From Litoditis marina (lineage: Eukaryota > Nematoda > Chromadorea > Rhabditida > Rhabditidae), in NCBI GenBank assembly GCA_964036275.1, contig OZ038433.1, positions 48,237,616 to 48,301,615 of the forward strand: a stretch of DNA of 64,000 nucleotides. The letters are read 5' to 3'. The first letter of the stretch is position 1. Each line of letters starts with the position of its first letter. The notes under the pieces were generated by a model, which was not told the origin of the DNA, did not search any database, and saw only the letters and a list, made by a program, of their open reading frames with translations. The translations under genes and the position numbers were made by a program. Shown here in pieces: positions 10,539 to 24,500 of this stretch.

Positions 10539-12553
10539 CAATTTTGTGACATTTTTTGACACCGGTGTTCTGATATACATTTAATCTAATTTAATAACAG
10601 CAGTTCAAACAACCGTAGTATTTCTTCAATGGTAGTTTCTATAAGAAACCCCATATATTCTCTAAATGATATTCAGTTGTTCAGAAACGCCCTGAAATAG
10701 TTTACGCGTCTGTTTCAAGTTCTTTAATTTGTTCAAGTGTTTTGCTGGTTCTAGAGCGATAAAAACATAATATATAACGTGTTCAATGTGGTTGTTTCTA
10801 ATTTATTCATGTTTATTCAAACTTGAACATGAGTCCATGTAGGAGGATTGAGATCTCAGTGTACAAATTACTTTGAATGATGATAATAAATATTTTTGAC
10901 AGGTCACTGTCTTTTACTAATGCAATCGCACTACCTAAATGATTGCAGAGTTCATTTCAGTGTTAACAGTAATGTGCGGAGCATGTCAATAATCAACCGC
11001 GCTTCACCGTTTCGCGGAGTCTATTAAAACGATGAAAAAGGCCAAGGATAATTCTTCTTATCCGCCGTATCTTATAGCGAGTTAATGTACCCTAGATGAT
11101 AAACTAATAGAAAATTACTCACAATGTTTACCCTCTTGTTATCAGAGATAACATAGTTTCAGCCATTCTCACTGAGAAACTGGCAATGAATTTACAGAGG
11201 TATTCTCACCATGTGTAAACTTCTGTTAGCGAACTTCTGATGGAAGTTTACGGAAAATTTTAGTTTTCTCGAAAAAGTCTCCCGAACAACGTCACAATGC
11301 GTATGAAACTAACTATATTCGTTAACGTGCTCTAACACTCGTTTGAGATCGGTTAATCAGTGAAATTCTTGTTAATATTCAAAATATGTTCATTCGAAAA
11401 CAACAACAATCCGACCCTTTCGAACCAAAACATAACGACTGATAAGGTTACATGGGCGCGACTAAAACAAACTGTATGCAGACCAACAATACTGGCCGTC
11501 AGAACCATCAGAACACGTGGAGATCAAATATTGTAAACACATCCCTACATAAAGACAGCACTTTCTCAGATAATTCTCTTTCAGTTAACAAGCCACTTTT
11601 CTACCGGTCTCTCCAAGAAAGTAGGGAGGATTAATAGTATGTTTCTCAGAACTTGTGAGATCATACAATACTAGTTCATCTTCGTTAATGCAATGATGTT
11701 ATCTTGCAAAAGTTGTGCAAATCATGTCCATCCTTCGAATACATTGCTGAAATGTTTTACCTCTTCTATATAATTAATCTTGCCAAGATTTGCGTGATTA
11801 CAAGCTTTCTATGTCAAAGTATTTGATGATGTCGAATTGAAATGATTTTGATCAAAAAAGACACATATCGCTCAATAAGGAGATTGCGAAATCGTTGCAA
11901 ATCGCTGTTTTCCCACATTAAGGCGCGCATCAAATTTCGATCTTTGCGTTGAATTGGTGTTTCTGGCTAAGAACAGAAAGACGAAAATGGAACTCAGTTC
12001 GGTTTTTTTTCAAAGAATAACCTTTCTAAAAATTACTCAAAAACGTGAACCACGTGATCATAACACGTACATTGACATGCTCTGAAAAGTGTTTTTCCCA
12101 GTATAATAATTCCACTCGGGCGATCACTATTACGCTATAGCAGTCTACATTATGCTGTCTCTCAGCAGGCAATTCCCAGTGTTTGACCATTTTGCTACAA
12201 ACGAGGTTGTCCAAATTTTGGTCTCACACAATTCTCAGGCAATCGGGAGAGCACTTCTGTAGCGGTCTCAACGAGAGAGTATGCAGGTCAGAGAGACGCA
12301 GACTGTCTTGGCCTGTCTCGCGTTAGTAGCGGCCTATATGAGAGAATTATCAAAGTAGTTTTGTGAGCATGACCAGTGAAACTTTGGCTGAAAGGCAATG
12401 TATGATTCAGTTAGTTTCTCATTATGTAAATGCTGAAACATATTTCATTATAAGACGAAACATATAAAACTAGACAAAACATATTCTGTCTTATTTTGAA
12501 ACTGAACAACCATTCCACCCCTTGTCTCGGTCGTGTGAGGTGACCCCTCCCGA
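10539..12553. other. Intergenic region, no gene recognised
   Basis: AT-rich DNA with only short open frames. One exact CTGTTTCA at 10710-10717 and TGAAACA at 12434. No repeat family identified with confidence. Confidence 0.5.
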
Positions 12554-13444
12554 TTGATTATTATGCCATCGCCTCGTCCAAAAATGGTACCATCTCGAAC
12601 CCATTTTTCTACCATTTTGAGTGAAATAAAATCACTCAACTCCAAACTCGACAGTCTGACCAAATCCCTGCCCACCATTATTCAAGCTGAACTTCACCGT
12701 TTCAATGATCGTCGATGTCTCACTCTTTATGGCCTACCAGAGGATTCTTCAACAAAGAGAAAGGTGAATGCAATTTTCAATTTGGTGTCCGTTTCTCCAT
12801 CTAATATCTCTATTCTACACCGTTTGGGTAAACCTCGTCAAGATGGTTTACCTCGCCCACTCAAAGTTTCGGTCAAAGATGGTATTCCGTTTCCTCGTCT
12901 GATTGATCTTTCTACTGCTATGAAATCCGAAGATTCTATGTCAGCTTTTCATGTGCGGAAGTTCGAGACCCCGGAACAGCGAAAGGCCGGATTCCTCGCC
13001 AGACAATCGAAACGAGACGCCGCCCGAGCTGAGGTCACCGACCAAACTACAATCCTGCCAAGTCCAGCCGACACCAATCTTCAGACAGAAATGGAGGTAG
13101 TTGAAGAAAGTAGAAGTTCTGTCATTATTACTTCTCCCTCAGCTACATGTGATTCTCCTCAAGTCATTTCATCTGAACATAATACTTGTCCAACTCCTTC
13201 TGAATCCCCTCCAACTGATGATCCAATCTCTATTCCTGCTCCCGGTTCATTCGATAATTTCTACAAACACCATGTTCCACCAACATTGTATCCCAGTCAG
13301 CTCGAGAGAATTGCTCCTCTGATAGATTTCTGCCGAGTGCGAGCCGGAAGGTCGGGTTGGCAGCGGGCAGTCATCCGGCTCGCCGCGGACAACCCCAACC
13401 AGCTCACGATCGACCTCCCCGCGCATTTGTGCAACACGTACTAA
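12554..13444 (+). CDS. LINE-type ORF1-like protein (retroelement relic)
   Basis: Single uninterrupted 296-codon frame, by far the longest intronless ORF in the window. The N-terminus carries a short coiled coil (IKSLNSKLDSLTKSL). It is followed by an RRM-like segment typical of non-LTR ORF1 proteins (RCLTLYGLPEDSSTKRK, then FNLVSVSPSNISILHRLGKP and RPLKVSVKD). The C-terminal third is Ser/Thr/Pro-rich. No reverse transcriptase or endonuclease follows, so the element is incomplete. The start could be the ATG at 12563. A host gene derived from such an ORF is possible but nothing shows domestication. Confidence 0.6.
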   Translation: MIIMPSPRPKMVPSRTHFSTILSEIKSLNSKLDSLTKSLPTIIQAELHRFNDRRCLTLYGLPEDSSTKRKVNAIFNLVSVSPSNISILHRLGKPRQDGLPRPLKVSVKDGIPFPRLIDLSTAMKSEDSMSAFHVRKFETPEQRKAGFLARQSKRDAARAEVTDQTTILPSPADTNLQTEMEVVEESRSSVIITSPSATCDSPQVISSEHNTCPTPSESPPTDDPISIPAPGSFDNFYKHHVPPTLYPSQLERIAPLIDFCRVRAGRSGWQRAVIRLAADNPNQLTIDLPAHLCNTY

Positions 13445-14290
13445 ATACGGCGCTACCAAATACGTGCTGGCGACCCTTCGAGAAACAAATCAGGGCACAA
13501 GCATTGAGCCCACATGCGCTCTGGCAAATGAACTCTTGAAGTTTTACCTTCTTTAAGAGTTCTATTGCCTAGAAGCCAAGAAAAATATGTTTTTTCGAAA
13601 AAAATTTTGTTGAGCAAATACTTTTGTTTCGCTCTCTATTAAATACTTTTCTATTCAATACTTTTCTATTGAAAAGTATTTTTTGAGATCTGAAACAGAA
13701 ATTGAATAAACGGTTATATAGTTTCAATAAGTAGTGTTTACAACTTCTAATTGAATGAAAAGAACTGGTTAGTGAAAAACGTGTGATATTCGGCTGTGTT
13801 GATTTGATAAATTTTGCCGGGTGCCAGCCCGTTTGTTGACGGCGGCGGGCACATTTGTAAAAACGGAAGTTATCCGTCTGGCACCGCGCAGAAATCGGGC
13901 GCGCGCCGGGCAAGATTCTTTCTCAGTCGCTATTGTAAAGAAGTACACTCTCATTGTGAACAGTTTCCTAGCGCATCTGTTGAGGACTATTATGTTTTCG
14001 TTGTTCCGCCTTACTTCAGAACTACCTTCATTATCAAGTACTATGAGTTGTACGACTACAAGATCATCCCTGCTTCTCGTATGAAAAACCTTTATATGTG
14101 ATATTTCTCTTTCTTCTCTCGTTTTCCATCAGCTGCATCAATATTTCTGAATCTCCCCAGATTTAATATCTCTCCATCCTCGGTATTTTAATTTTCTCTT
14201 TTACATAAGTTCATGTATAATCGTCATCATAACACGTTACAATTTGTTCTGCCATTTATATATGAGCAATAAATTATTATTATTAACCGA
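12554..14290 (+). mobile_element. Probable 5'- and ORF2-truncated non-LTR retroelement
   Basis: Inferred extent: the ORF1-like frame, about 850 bp of further sequence with shorter GC-richer open frames (13814-14101), then AATAAATTATTATTATTA near 14270-14287, resembling a LINE 3' tail of short A/T repeats. No target-site duplication was identified. The palindrome at about 13650-13685 (AATACTTTTC/GAAAAGTATT) lies inside. Confidence 0.4.
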
Positions 14291-15359
14291 GATTCGCGGC
14301 TTTTTGAACAATTCCAAACTGGGGAAAAATGGCCCGGAAAATTCATTGGCATGCTTCCAAGTCTTAGTAGGAATGACCGTAACTATATAAACTGTATATA
14401 TTTTGTTTGCAAACTTTAAATGAAGTTTCTTCGTGCACTGCTAAAATCGTGAGGGAACAGGTCTCAGAATTGTTAGCGCCCATCAATACGAATTGATTTT
14501 CCCTTTGTAGTTTTCTAATTTCCACACCAATCCACTTGGGAAAGTTTTTCAAATCTTGAATGCACATCTATTGCATTCTACGAAAACGACCAATCTGCGA
14601 TAGAGGTTATTGGGTTTCGGCCAACTCGAGAATTTCATCATGTTTTCATATAAAATTCAAAACAAACGCGAAATAATTGATCTGGAAATAGTTGAAAACA
14701 GGTATCGTTTTAACATTCGCATACTACTTGTGAACCGTGTTTGAAACAGTTATCTGCAGTTGAATACCAGGTTTTGAAAAACAGCTTTGTACTAAGCGCG
14801 CTCGACCGTTTCGGTCAGTCTACAAGTATCAACAATGTGATTAGAATTCAATACTCTTCTACTAAACTAGATAGATTCATCACATATACTCTAAGTAATT
14901 TTAATGATGGCATTTAGATTGACGTAATCGCCTAGGCAATATTATTTTATAGTTTGATCTCGTTTTATCGCGGTCCTTCGTGAAAATAATGTTTCAATAC
15001 TTTCTATTGAAACTTCACTTTTAAATTTTTTGTTCAATATTAGCTGACATTCATTAGGTAATTTATTCATTCATGCACTATTCATTCAATTAGTCCACAA
15101 ATAACTCATTGAAATACATTTGATGAATAGAATAACATGAAAAGCCCATCGAGCAATGTGCACATCGGCAGAGTTCTCTAAATGAATTCCATGTTTCACG
15201 AGTAATTGATATATAGTACCCGAAATTCAATTGGCCGTTCTGCCGCGGGTAATATTGAGCCATATCAAAATATACCCGTGCGCAAAACGTCGAAATCTGT
15301 GGACATCTGTGTAGAAAGGAATAATTCTGAAATAAATGTGAACATTTTCATCTGTACAT

Positions 15360-15625
15360 CGTACGGTCACTTTGGTAGTTTGGTGAGAGGGGGACTTGTC
15401 TGCGTATCTTTGATCTTCACACTCTTCACATTTTTTTCCGCTTTGACGTCGCATGTGGAGCTTTATTACGGTCATGTCCACCAAAAAGACAAAATAGGGC
15501 TGGTTCGATCGAGCAATGCGGGACGGAAGGTCTCTGCCAAGATTTTAGAGAGTGTGAAGATCAAAGATACGCAGACAAGTTGTCCTCTCGCCAAACCCCA
15601 CCCCCTACCAAAGTGACGCTGTACA
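15360..15625. mobile_element. Inverted-repeat element (MITE) with about 60-bp arms
   Basis: Left arm CACTTTGGTAGTTTGGTGAG continues through ATCTTTGATCTTCACACTCT. The right arm is the reverse complement at about 15547-15620, with a few mismatches. The spacer is about 120 bp. No flanking duplication established. Confidence 0.75.
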
Positions 15626-16267
15626 CAACCGTTCATCGAACTCTGAACTGCCGCTTTGTGAATACGGTCACTGATCTGACTGCTTCAATTTGCGTTTTGC
15701 TATTTGAAGCTACAATTTACATGACTTTTTCAATCGACGAAGCTATTGCAGGGAGGTTTTTCATACGAAAATGGCCTAACAAATGAATGTCATTGTTTCA
15801 CTGACAATACTATCCGATTTCAAATCAGTAGATACCGTTTGTTGAGAAATAAAAAGTAGGATTCCAAATCCCATCCAGTAATGAATTAGTGCTCACGTGA
15901 ATATCGCACGTTTTCCTCGCCCAAGAGCAACACGATTGTTCGAGTCAGAGAGTCGAAAGGTAGCATGAATGTAACTTGAATAAAATGTGTTCAAAAATTG
16001 CACTCACGTAAAGTGTAAATGTAAATACGTTTGTTTAGTGTAATGTATGTATTATGTTCCATGTTATGTCAAGTGAAAGTTGTCCCCTCAAATCTACTTG
16101 AAAGAACAGGTTCCCTGTTTATATGTGCGTTCTCAGTGCCGCCCAGCATAACCTCAAGGTTCTCTTTTTGCCTCGCTCACTTTCGATTGATCCTCGAATG
16201 GAAGGGATAGGAACGACGTTCAAGGACATGACAGGAGGTTCATGAACAGCAAATGGCACCTATACCG

Positions 16268-16404
16268 TTAGGCAATTGGTTAACTTACACAGTCACGTGA
16301 AAATATGTTTAACACAGCAGAACTCAGAAACGTGCAATGACAACGCGCACTATGCCTCATTAGAAGGCTAACTTCACGTGACTGTTCGGTTTACTTCTAG
16401 TATA
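16268..16404. mobile_element. MITE family B, copy 4
   Basis: AGTCACGTGAAAATATGTTT..AACACAGCAGAACTC..ACTTCTAGTATA. The motif is interrupted (TGAAAATA). Confidence 0.8.
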
Positions 16405-18159
16405 AATCTGGGTGTACTGAAGCAAGTGAATGTTTCATCGATCATGTAAGATCTGTCCTTTCATTTCCCCACAGTCGTATCATCTTTTTTTGCTTCAGTA
16501 CAGATCTCGCAAAAATAGAAGATTAATTTGATGTGGGATTCCCAGAATCGACAATGTAACGATAGTTCTCGCTGTGTATGCTTCTGGTAGCCTAAGAAAT
16601 TATTTTTGTCTGCGATAGAAAAACTGTCGGTGTTATCTGTAAGAGTTCAAAGTTTGAGATGAATGAATAAGAAATATAGCAGGCTCTCGATACAATACAA
16701 TACAATGCACGCTTAATTTTTTTTCCCGTATCACAGAGTGTTGTGTGAAGATGTTGTTGGTGTCAAAAGGACGCTGGGAGTTGGAGGAAAAGAGTCTTCT
16801 AGGAAGACAACGGCTATCCTCCGAGAGACTGTCTGTTAAATTCAGGTTGCAAGTCTAAAGTAGATAATTTGCAATTAAAATACAATTGTAAACTACTATC
16901 AATACAAGACAGCAGGGGTAAACGGTTTCTTTACTTTACATTTATCGATGAATGACAAGAACGAGGTAATATATAGCAATCGCGAAACATGCAACTCGTT
17001 TAGAACTGTTCGTTACATCCTGGGTGTCTATAAAAAAATGTATGGGTTACCTAACGAGAATGTATTCTTGGTGCTTATTGCTTTTACAAAGATCTATCTT
17101 TACAAACCTTCACTCATGAACAATGGGAAGGAAGAAATACAAATAGGAAAAAACGAATTTTCCACTCCTGAACACTTTCTCAACACCCTTTCTGTCTAGC
17201 CCCATTTTTTTCCACGTCTTATCTCCAAAACAATGTCTCTGTTGCGCAGGTCTTTATCTGATGTGTTGTAGCCGCTAGCCGGCTATCGCAAACAATCCGA
17301 AGAAAGATCGTTTCAGTGTTTCAATACGTTGCGCAACCCTCTGAATCTCGTTCCGCTGCGCCATTTTCGATTTGAGAGACAATTAACGAGTTTGCGGAAA
17401 GATGACGGAAGATACGCAAATTGATTGCCATTATGTGCGAGAAGATTGAAGCTGATACACGTGAAACATTCAAGCGAACACTAGATACCGTGTATATAGG
17501 ATTCTTTCTTCCCGAAAAAGACTAATACACTGTGTGTGTTCTAGAAACAAAACCGCTGTGTCTATTTACGTTCGAAGTAAATATACACACGGGAAGTCAT
17601 TCACTTACTTCTGCACAGGTTGCAGTAAAACAGTTAATTGATGCTCTAAACTATCCAGTACATCAATCTGATGTCTGAGTTATATCGTGGCATTGATGTA
17701 TTTGAATAAAACTGTAGGTTAAAAAATAAAACTGAAGAAAACTGTTGCTTCCCGTCAATTCCCACCAGGCGAAACAGTGAGAGAAGCGAGAGACGCAAGA
17801 TGTGATGAAGGTGCGGGATGTTCTTGCATACGTTTAGAACTATGTAGTGCCGCATGAATTTCTGCACGCTTTCATGTAATTAGGGAACAGACTGTCAAAA
17901 GAATTAGTAAAATGCATGAACATATTTAATCTATCCTAAATGGGCTGAAGTATCATCAGTATCTGAAGTAGCCTATCAGATGAAAAAGGGTTTTACAACT
18001 CACAATCATCTGAAAAGCGAAAATGCTTGTTGCATTCTTTACAACTACCACTGTGAAAAGTTTGGCCACCTAAAATATGAGTCATGCTCTCAAAATTTGG
18101 GTAGGTTCGGCCTATATTTCATGCGTTTTAGATTGTGAAGTCCGGTAGTTCAGTAAACA

Positions 18160-18440
18160 AGAAGTTTCGGAGCGTTTCGAAACGCTCGTTAGCGTAATGC
18201 GTGAGCGTAAATGTTAGCGTTTGTTAGCGTCCAAAATATCATGTTTATGACAAAAACAGACTTCTGCATTTCGGTGGCAAGAAGTTTTCAGAGCGTTTTG
18301 AGACTTTCATTAGCGTTAATAATAGCGTTTGTGAGCGTTCCAAAAGTCTGCTACAGGACAATTCGCCGGGATTCAAATGAATCATTTTTGAGTCGCAAGA
18401 AGTTTTCGGGAAGCGTTTTGAGACTCTCGTTAGCACCGCC
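18160..18440. repeat. About 117-bp tandem repeat, 2.5 copies
   Basis: AAGAAGTTTTC..AGCGTTTTGAGACT..TTAGCGTT recurs at about 18165, 18282 and 18398. Many GTTAGCGT sub-repeats lie inside. It sits 160-430 bases upstream of the DB-protein ATG. Confidence 0.85.
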
Positions 18441-18599
18441 TCAAACTCGCTCATCATACTTGGGCGGCTTCATCAACTGTATCGGTTCTTCCTAGCAACT
18501 CTGGTTTTTTGGGTGGCTTATCTCAGGCCGACTCCGCCCCTTAGCCGGTACGTCGTGTGCGCACTTAACTCGCTAGTCGGGCGCACCTTGAAGCCAGAA

Positions 18600-21500
18600 A
18601 TGCTTCTCCCCTTGATAATTGCCGGTGAGTGTTTCATGTGCACCTTATATACTCGACAGCTAGTCTTGAATCGTTACGACTGTAGTGGCAAACCCAATGA
18701 TGCAATATTAGAATGAACAGTTCATAGTGAGTTTGATCGTAAGTTTCTGATACATTTGTTACTAGTAGACATTCTCATAGCATACTGGTGTTTCACTCTC
18801 AATCATCATTACTAACTAAGCATTGTTCAACGTTGAAACGTAACACTTTTGTTATGATATTTTGACTGGTTCTAAAATTTGAACCGACATACGTTTAAAT
18901 GTTTCAACGATCCTATAAGAAAGTGGCTCTTTGAACACTACGATTTTTTTTCAAATTAACAACAGTATGGATATAGTTCCGGTCATTCCTACTGAGACTT
19001 GGCAGCGTGAAAATGAATTTTCCAGGCTATTTTTCACCACTTTGGAGTTAAAAAAAACTATAAATCACTGTTGGCGGTTCTTCAGCTTCATAAGAACACG
19101 TAGATAAGAAATTTCTTTAGAATACCTATGTTTACTCTAGTAGATAGTCATCCGGAAATCTTGGCACGATGCCAACGGGTCTCAGTGGGAATGAAACAAA
19201 CTATATGACTATGGCTGAGTTCTAATTTGAACTCTATACCCGTCATCGTTAACAGGATTCGACCGAAAAATAACAGGGTCAAACTACAAACCCGGCGTAA
19301 TAGGGCAACATATAGATTTCTAAAGTCCAGTTATATTTGCTGTACTAATACGTAGTCTTGTTCACGAAACAGCGAACCCTTCATCTATAACCAGATCGTT
19401 TTCTGTTTGTTATTATTAAACGATTCGCCTGCAACTAGCCGAAATAGACTACCAGTTATGCGACTTTCTAATGTAACCATCGCATCAACAGAACCCGTTC
19501 CTACCGATGGCATCGGCGCAGATGTCTTTCTTTCTCCCCCTCCCTCTCCCTCTCTCTCTCTGTCTCTCTTTCTCTATCTCTCTCCTCCTCCCCCTCTCTT
19601 TCCCTCTTTCTCTCTTTCTCTCTCTCTCTCTTTCTCCCCCTCTTTCTCTCTTTTTCTCTTTCTACCTCTTTCACTCTTTATCTCTCTCTTTCTCTCTTCC
19701 TTTCTCTCTCTCTCTCTGTCTCTCTTTCTCTATCTCTCTCCTCCTCCCCCTCTCTTTCCCTCTTTCTCTCTTTCTCTCTCTCTCTCTTTCTCCCCCTCTT
19801 TCTCTCTTTTTCTCTTTCTACCTCTTTCACTCTTTATCTCTCTCTTTCTTTCTTCCTTTCTCTCTCTCTCTTTCTCTCTTTCTCTCTTGTCCTATCGGGT
19901 CTCTTCGAATGCTTTCATTTAAACCACACACAACATGGAGTTCTCATGTCAGATGCACAAGCGCAAGTTATTGTGACAGATACAGTTCATCGCAAGACAA
20001 CGCAACTTTTATTTTCTGCGTAAAAGAGTATAATTGGAAACTAGACTAGAATACCACTTCACTGAAATGAGCAGTGCGTTCAGGAGTGTGAATACAACAC
20101 AAAATTGAAAATGGGAAGAACTCCCACGTTTTCACTTCCACAATGTAACCGTTTCTCGAGATACATATTCTTTTCATAATGAAAAAACTCATCATTATTG
20201 TTATTTTTCTATTGTTATTATTATACATAATTCTTTGCAGTACTCGGACAAGTCCACTGCCAGTACAGTCAGCAGTTCCCCAGTTATCAAGCCAGTCAGT
20301 ACCAATTCTGGCAGCCCGCTCAGCGAGTACAAAGATCATTCCCCAACTATCAAAACGGTTAGTTTCGAGATAAATTCAACAGGAAGAGTTTCTGTCGAAC
20401 GTTTAGTTTCGAAATAAATCATAGTTTCAACTAATTACCCATCTTTGGGTAATAAAAACTCCTTTTTGTCTTTACACGAAAAGTCTGCGCAGTCAAATGC
20501 TTCAGTCGGTCTATGTAAGTTGAGCAGAATGTCTATTGGTGATAACAATAGAGTTTTGAAACAAAACTATAAAATGAGAAAGTAATCAGACAGATAACCC
20601 GAAACCAAGTTTTTAACCGAGTTTTTTTTTGCAAACTCCATCAAGCTTGGATTTCGTTAAATGGGCTTTCTTCTATAAGAGTACGTTTTTCAAACTCACC
20701 CAGGGATAAACATTTTTTGCGATTAGTTCACCTAATGGTTCTAATGCAGTTATTGATTTATATATGAAACTTTTGCCAATATAGCACACTTGCGTCTCAG
20801 CGATACTATTGTTACAAAAACCTAACCAGAAACTTGGTAAGCTAGATCAATTAGCCAGTCCAGTTGTGTGGCAGGCATCTCACTCAAATGTTTTACTGAG
20901 TTATAATAATAAATAGGTTATACTGTGCTTATACTCTCTTTCACCAAACGATGTCGTTCTACAGTAATCCATCAAATATTCCGGAGGCTTTTTCTAATGA
21001 ATAATACATTATTTTGGTTTCAAACCTTCAGAGTTAGTAGTATAGATTAGAATAGAATAGATTTATTCGCGATCTAACACGTGAATTCCACATAGCATGT
21101 GGCACTCCAAATGGGTAAATGGAGAGAAAAGTTGAAAAGAAAAAGGGTTTGGTTACCCTGTTACGCGCATATAATATTACATGCAATTTAAACAGTACTG
21201 GACGACGGTGATTGAACCAAATAGTTTGTGGGACAAATAGTAGTAAAGGTGCAGACGAAATGACTATAATTTGTACACAAACCAAAAACGTCAACATATC
21301 AAACTTTGAACTGGAAGATTGCGCATATGACTGTAGAAGTGTGGAACAGACTTTACCCATTCATGCGAATACCACAGTTATGCCCAGGTTACTAAGGTGT
21401 GTAATAGGAAAACTACTCGGTTTACAAATGCTAACTCTTATTTTCATTCATTTAGGTACTCGATTGTTTTTGGACTATTTGACTTAAAGTAGGACGAGTA

Positions 21501-24500
21501 TGTGGACCAATCCCGACGCATCGGTTCATTAAACTGCAACTGAAAAATGTATTGCAGTTTAAAGGACCGAAGCTTTGAGATTGGTCCACGTAATCGTCCT
21601 TCTTTAAATGCAACCTCTAATAAAATATTCCAGGCTACAACCCACAATCGCGACCCGCCTTCCACACGCAGTCGACGTCAACACAGTTTAGGCCTCAGAA
21701 TCATGTTTACCAACCACAACAACAATCTCAACAACAACCTCAACAACAACAACAACAACAACAAGTACAACAACAACAACAAGTACAGCAAGTACAACAA
21801 GTACAACAGCAGAACACATTCGTCTCTCAACCCACGTTCCAGCACCGACCCCCACCTCCACAGGTGTGATTTTGTTTATATATGGGACCTGAAACATTTG
21901 GCACATTATCAAACATTATTTGTATACGACACAGGGTTCCATCAAACTTTTCTGTTGCAGTGATAGCAAATAATATATTGAATTTGTCCAAAAATATAAA
22001 ATAAAATAAAATGTATCAATATGAATTGGTCAGTCATATTCTAGCCTAGGTACCAACCTGAATGAAGGTTTTAGCTCAACGATAAATAGCATTTTTCCAG
22101 ACCTTCCACAGTTCCGCTCAGCTGCAGCGACAGTCGGCTGTCCAGGTTCCTCAACCAATGCAAATGCACACCACGCCGTACCAGCAGCACCATCGGGAAC
22201 AGCCACGAATCTATAATCAACAAAAGCAGGTCAGTTGAATGTTCCACGTCATCGTGGGATCTGTCTAATGAGCTCTTGCTTCTTCGAATGATTCGGTTCA
22301 AAATAATTACTACTTTTGTTCTTTTCTTCTTCGATTAGAAAGCCCTGTACTACACGGAAAGGGACATAAACACTCAGATTACTCGTGAAGGCTCGGAATT
22401 TTTCAAAAGACTTTTTCTTGTGGGAAAAACAAACGCAAAAGGTTGCCTTCATGAGACACTGATAGGTCACTCTATAAATGAAGTATTTATATCAGTGAAA
22501 GGACGCCCTGCGGAGTAACCTAGTTTGAAGAGGGCTGCTTTAGCGCTTGAATGTTCCAGGACATCTACTTAGGCAAAGGTCATTCTTGTTCTTCAATAAA
22601 CGAAAGACAGAAGTACTACAACGGTTCTATCCCATCATATCTCATGGGTCAACTTCTTTGGCTTGTGCTAAAGTTGATCGTGAATACATACTTATTTGTT
22701 CGAGAAACAAATAATAATTATTCATTCGAGCAAAGAAATAAAACACATGTTCAAGTGACAGATATCATGAAGTGAACTGAGTTTCTATGCCGAATACGGG
22801 GCCCTAGGGATAATGTCGACAAAGACAGCATCATCTTACAAGGGAGCGTTGAAATACAAACTAATAACAATTATGAATTCAGAGATTGAATAAAATTGTA
22901 CAATATATGAAAAAACTGAGAGGAAAAACAAAAAGAAACAAAGTTACATGAGGAATCAAAATATAGATAAAGAATGTATCTACGAGGCTTTTTTATATTG
23001 GAGATGAAACATATGAATGCACTTCAGATGCAGCCCCATTTCTCGGCACCCCAGCAATCTCGACCGCGCATCGTTCAACACGTAGCACCAATGGTTAGTT
23101 TATATTTTATAATTGGACAATCAAAAATCGAAATAAGCTGGGAATGTCTTCTTCATTCCTACGTGCATTCTTACCGTATGCATTCAAAATTCGAAAAAAA
23201 AACTGTTGACTAATGCAGTTCTTGACTTTCGGATGTCTTTTGTCATGTAAAACATGTACGTTGTGACAAAAGCCTGCATTTAACCTGAAATTTCGAGTTA
23301 TATACTGTAGGTGTTCACGTAGGAATGAAAAAGACTATACGATCCCTGGCTTAGGCGCCGCCGCCACCGGAAAAGTTCCTTCCGTATTTGACTGACCTGC
23401 ACCACGCGCCGCGGGGCAATTCGGCCAACCAGCCACAAATCACTCGAATTACCATCATATCCCCGGATAAGGTAACCGAATGTTGTTGAAACATTGAAGC
23501 GTTTACGTTGACCGAATCTGGGAAAAACAGAAATCCGTTTTATATTCTTCTCCTATAAAAACAACACTTAACGGTCTTCCCAAACTTGCGGTACTTTAAA
23601 CCGATTTCGCTCAGTTATAGAATCACTTGATGTAATTCGATGAAAGTACAGATTTTTTGTGATGACCTCAAGTGTAATGAACAAAAGATGGTGAACATTA
23701 CATTGACCTAAAAACTATGAAATATGAATGTTTCAGAAATTCGCCGAGAGCAGCTTCACAGCCGAGGAGTTGGTCTTAGACGGTCGCCATCCCAGCTACA
23801 TTGAAAACTTTGAGAGAAATCAGCCACAAGCACCCCGAACTGTGAGTTATTTTTTGTTGTTTTTCATTGCTTTTATTATTATAAATAATCCAAATTACCA
23901 ATTCACACATACTTTGTCAGTTGTCACCGAGAAAACCACAACGTAACCTATAAACTGTTCGAATGTTTCACGCTGTCTACAAGGGTCCCGGATGCCGATG
24001 TGATGGATTAAATGCAGGAATGACCTAATTTGCAAACTTATTAAAACACACTGGAATATTCACATAAAAATCAAACCATCAGTATATTTCTCGAGCTCTG
24101 AGCATTCTACATCTCAATATATAGTATGAATCAATGTGCATAAAGTCAAGCTGGTGTCTCTACATGGATACAAATCATCTTATCGTCTCTGGAGTAAACT
24201 GATTTATACTGTTTGTCAATTGCACAGACACGTGTAACATGTTAAACACAACAAACACAGGTCAGAAACGGAGAATTACAACGTGCACGATTTTTCATTA
24301 GAATACCAACTTTACGTGACTATTCAATTTACTTCTAGTATACAGAACTTCTATTTTAACTCAATTATTGACTTTTCCAGGTTGCCCAGTCTCGTCCGGT
24401 TCAACCCCCTCAGCCACGACCTCAGTTCCGGGTAATTTCCTTCGACAATTATTCATAATACACCAAATGGAAAAGTTATACCAGTAAAACGTTAAAATCC

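Larger units (their letters stand above)
14291..18599. other. Intergenic region with repeats; no gene recognised
   Basis: Contains MITE-like segments (14305-14400, 15360-15625, 16268-16404), a tandem repeat (18160-18440) and nine TGTTTCA/TGAAACA motifs. At 16735-16845 there is an exon-like stretch: an acceptor cccgtatcacag, ATG at 16750, about 30 codons, then AAATTCAG|gttgca. It joins to nothing recognisable, so it is not called. Confidence 0.45.

Noticed and set aside
20179..20373. ORF beginning with a hydrophobic, signal-peptide-like stretch just before DB-protein exon 2
   Set aside because: The hydrophobic part is AT-rich intron sequence. Its frame meets a stop when joined to exon 3. The frame joining exon 1 (18600) through exon 2 to exon 3 is consistent and gives its own signal peptide.
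22545..22770. Possible exon after gaatgttccag at 22550-22560 in the DB-protein gene
   Set aside because: The frame does not resemble the Gln/Pro-rich neighbours, and exons 4 and 5 already join in phase 0 without it.
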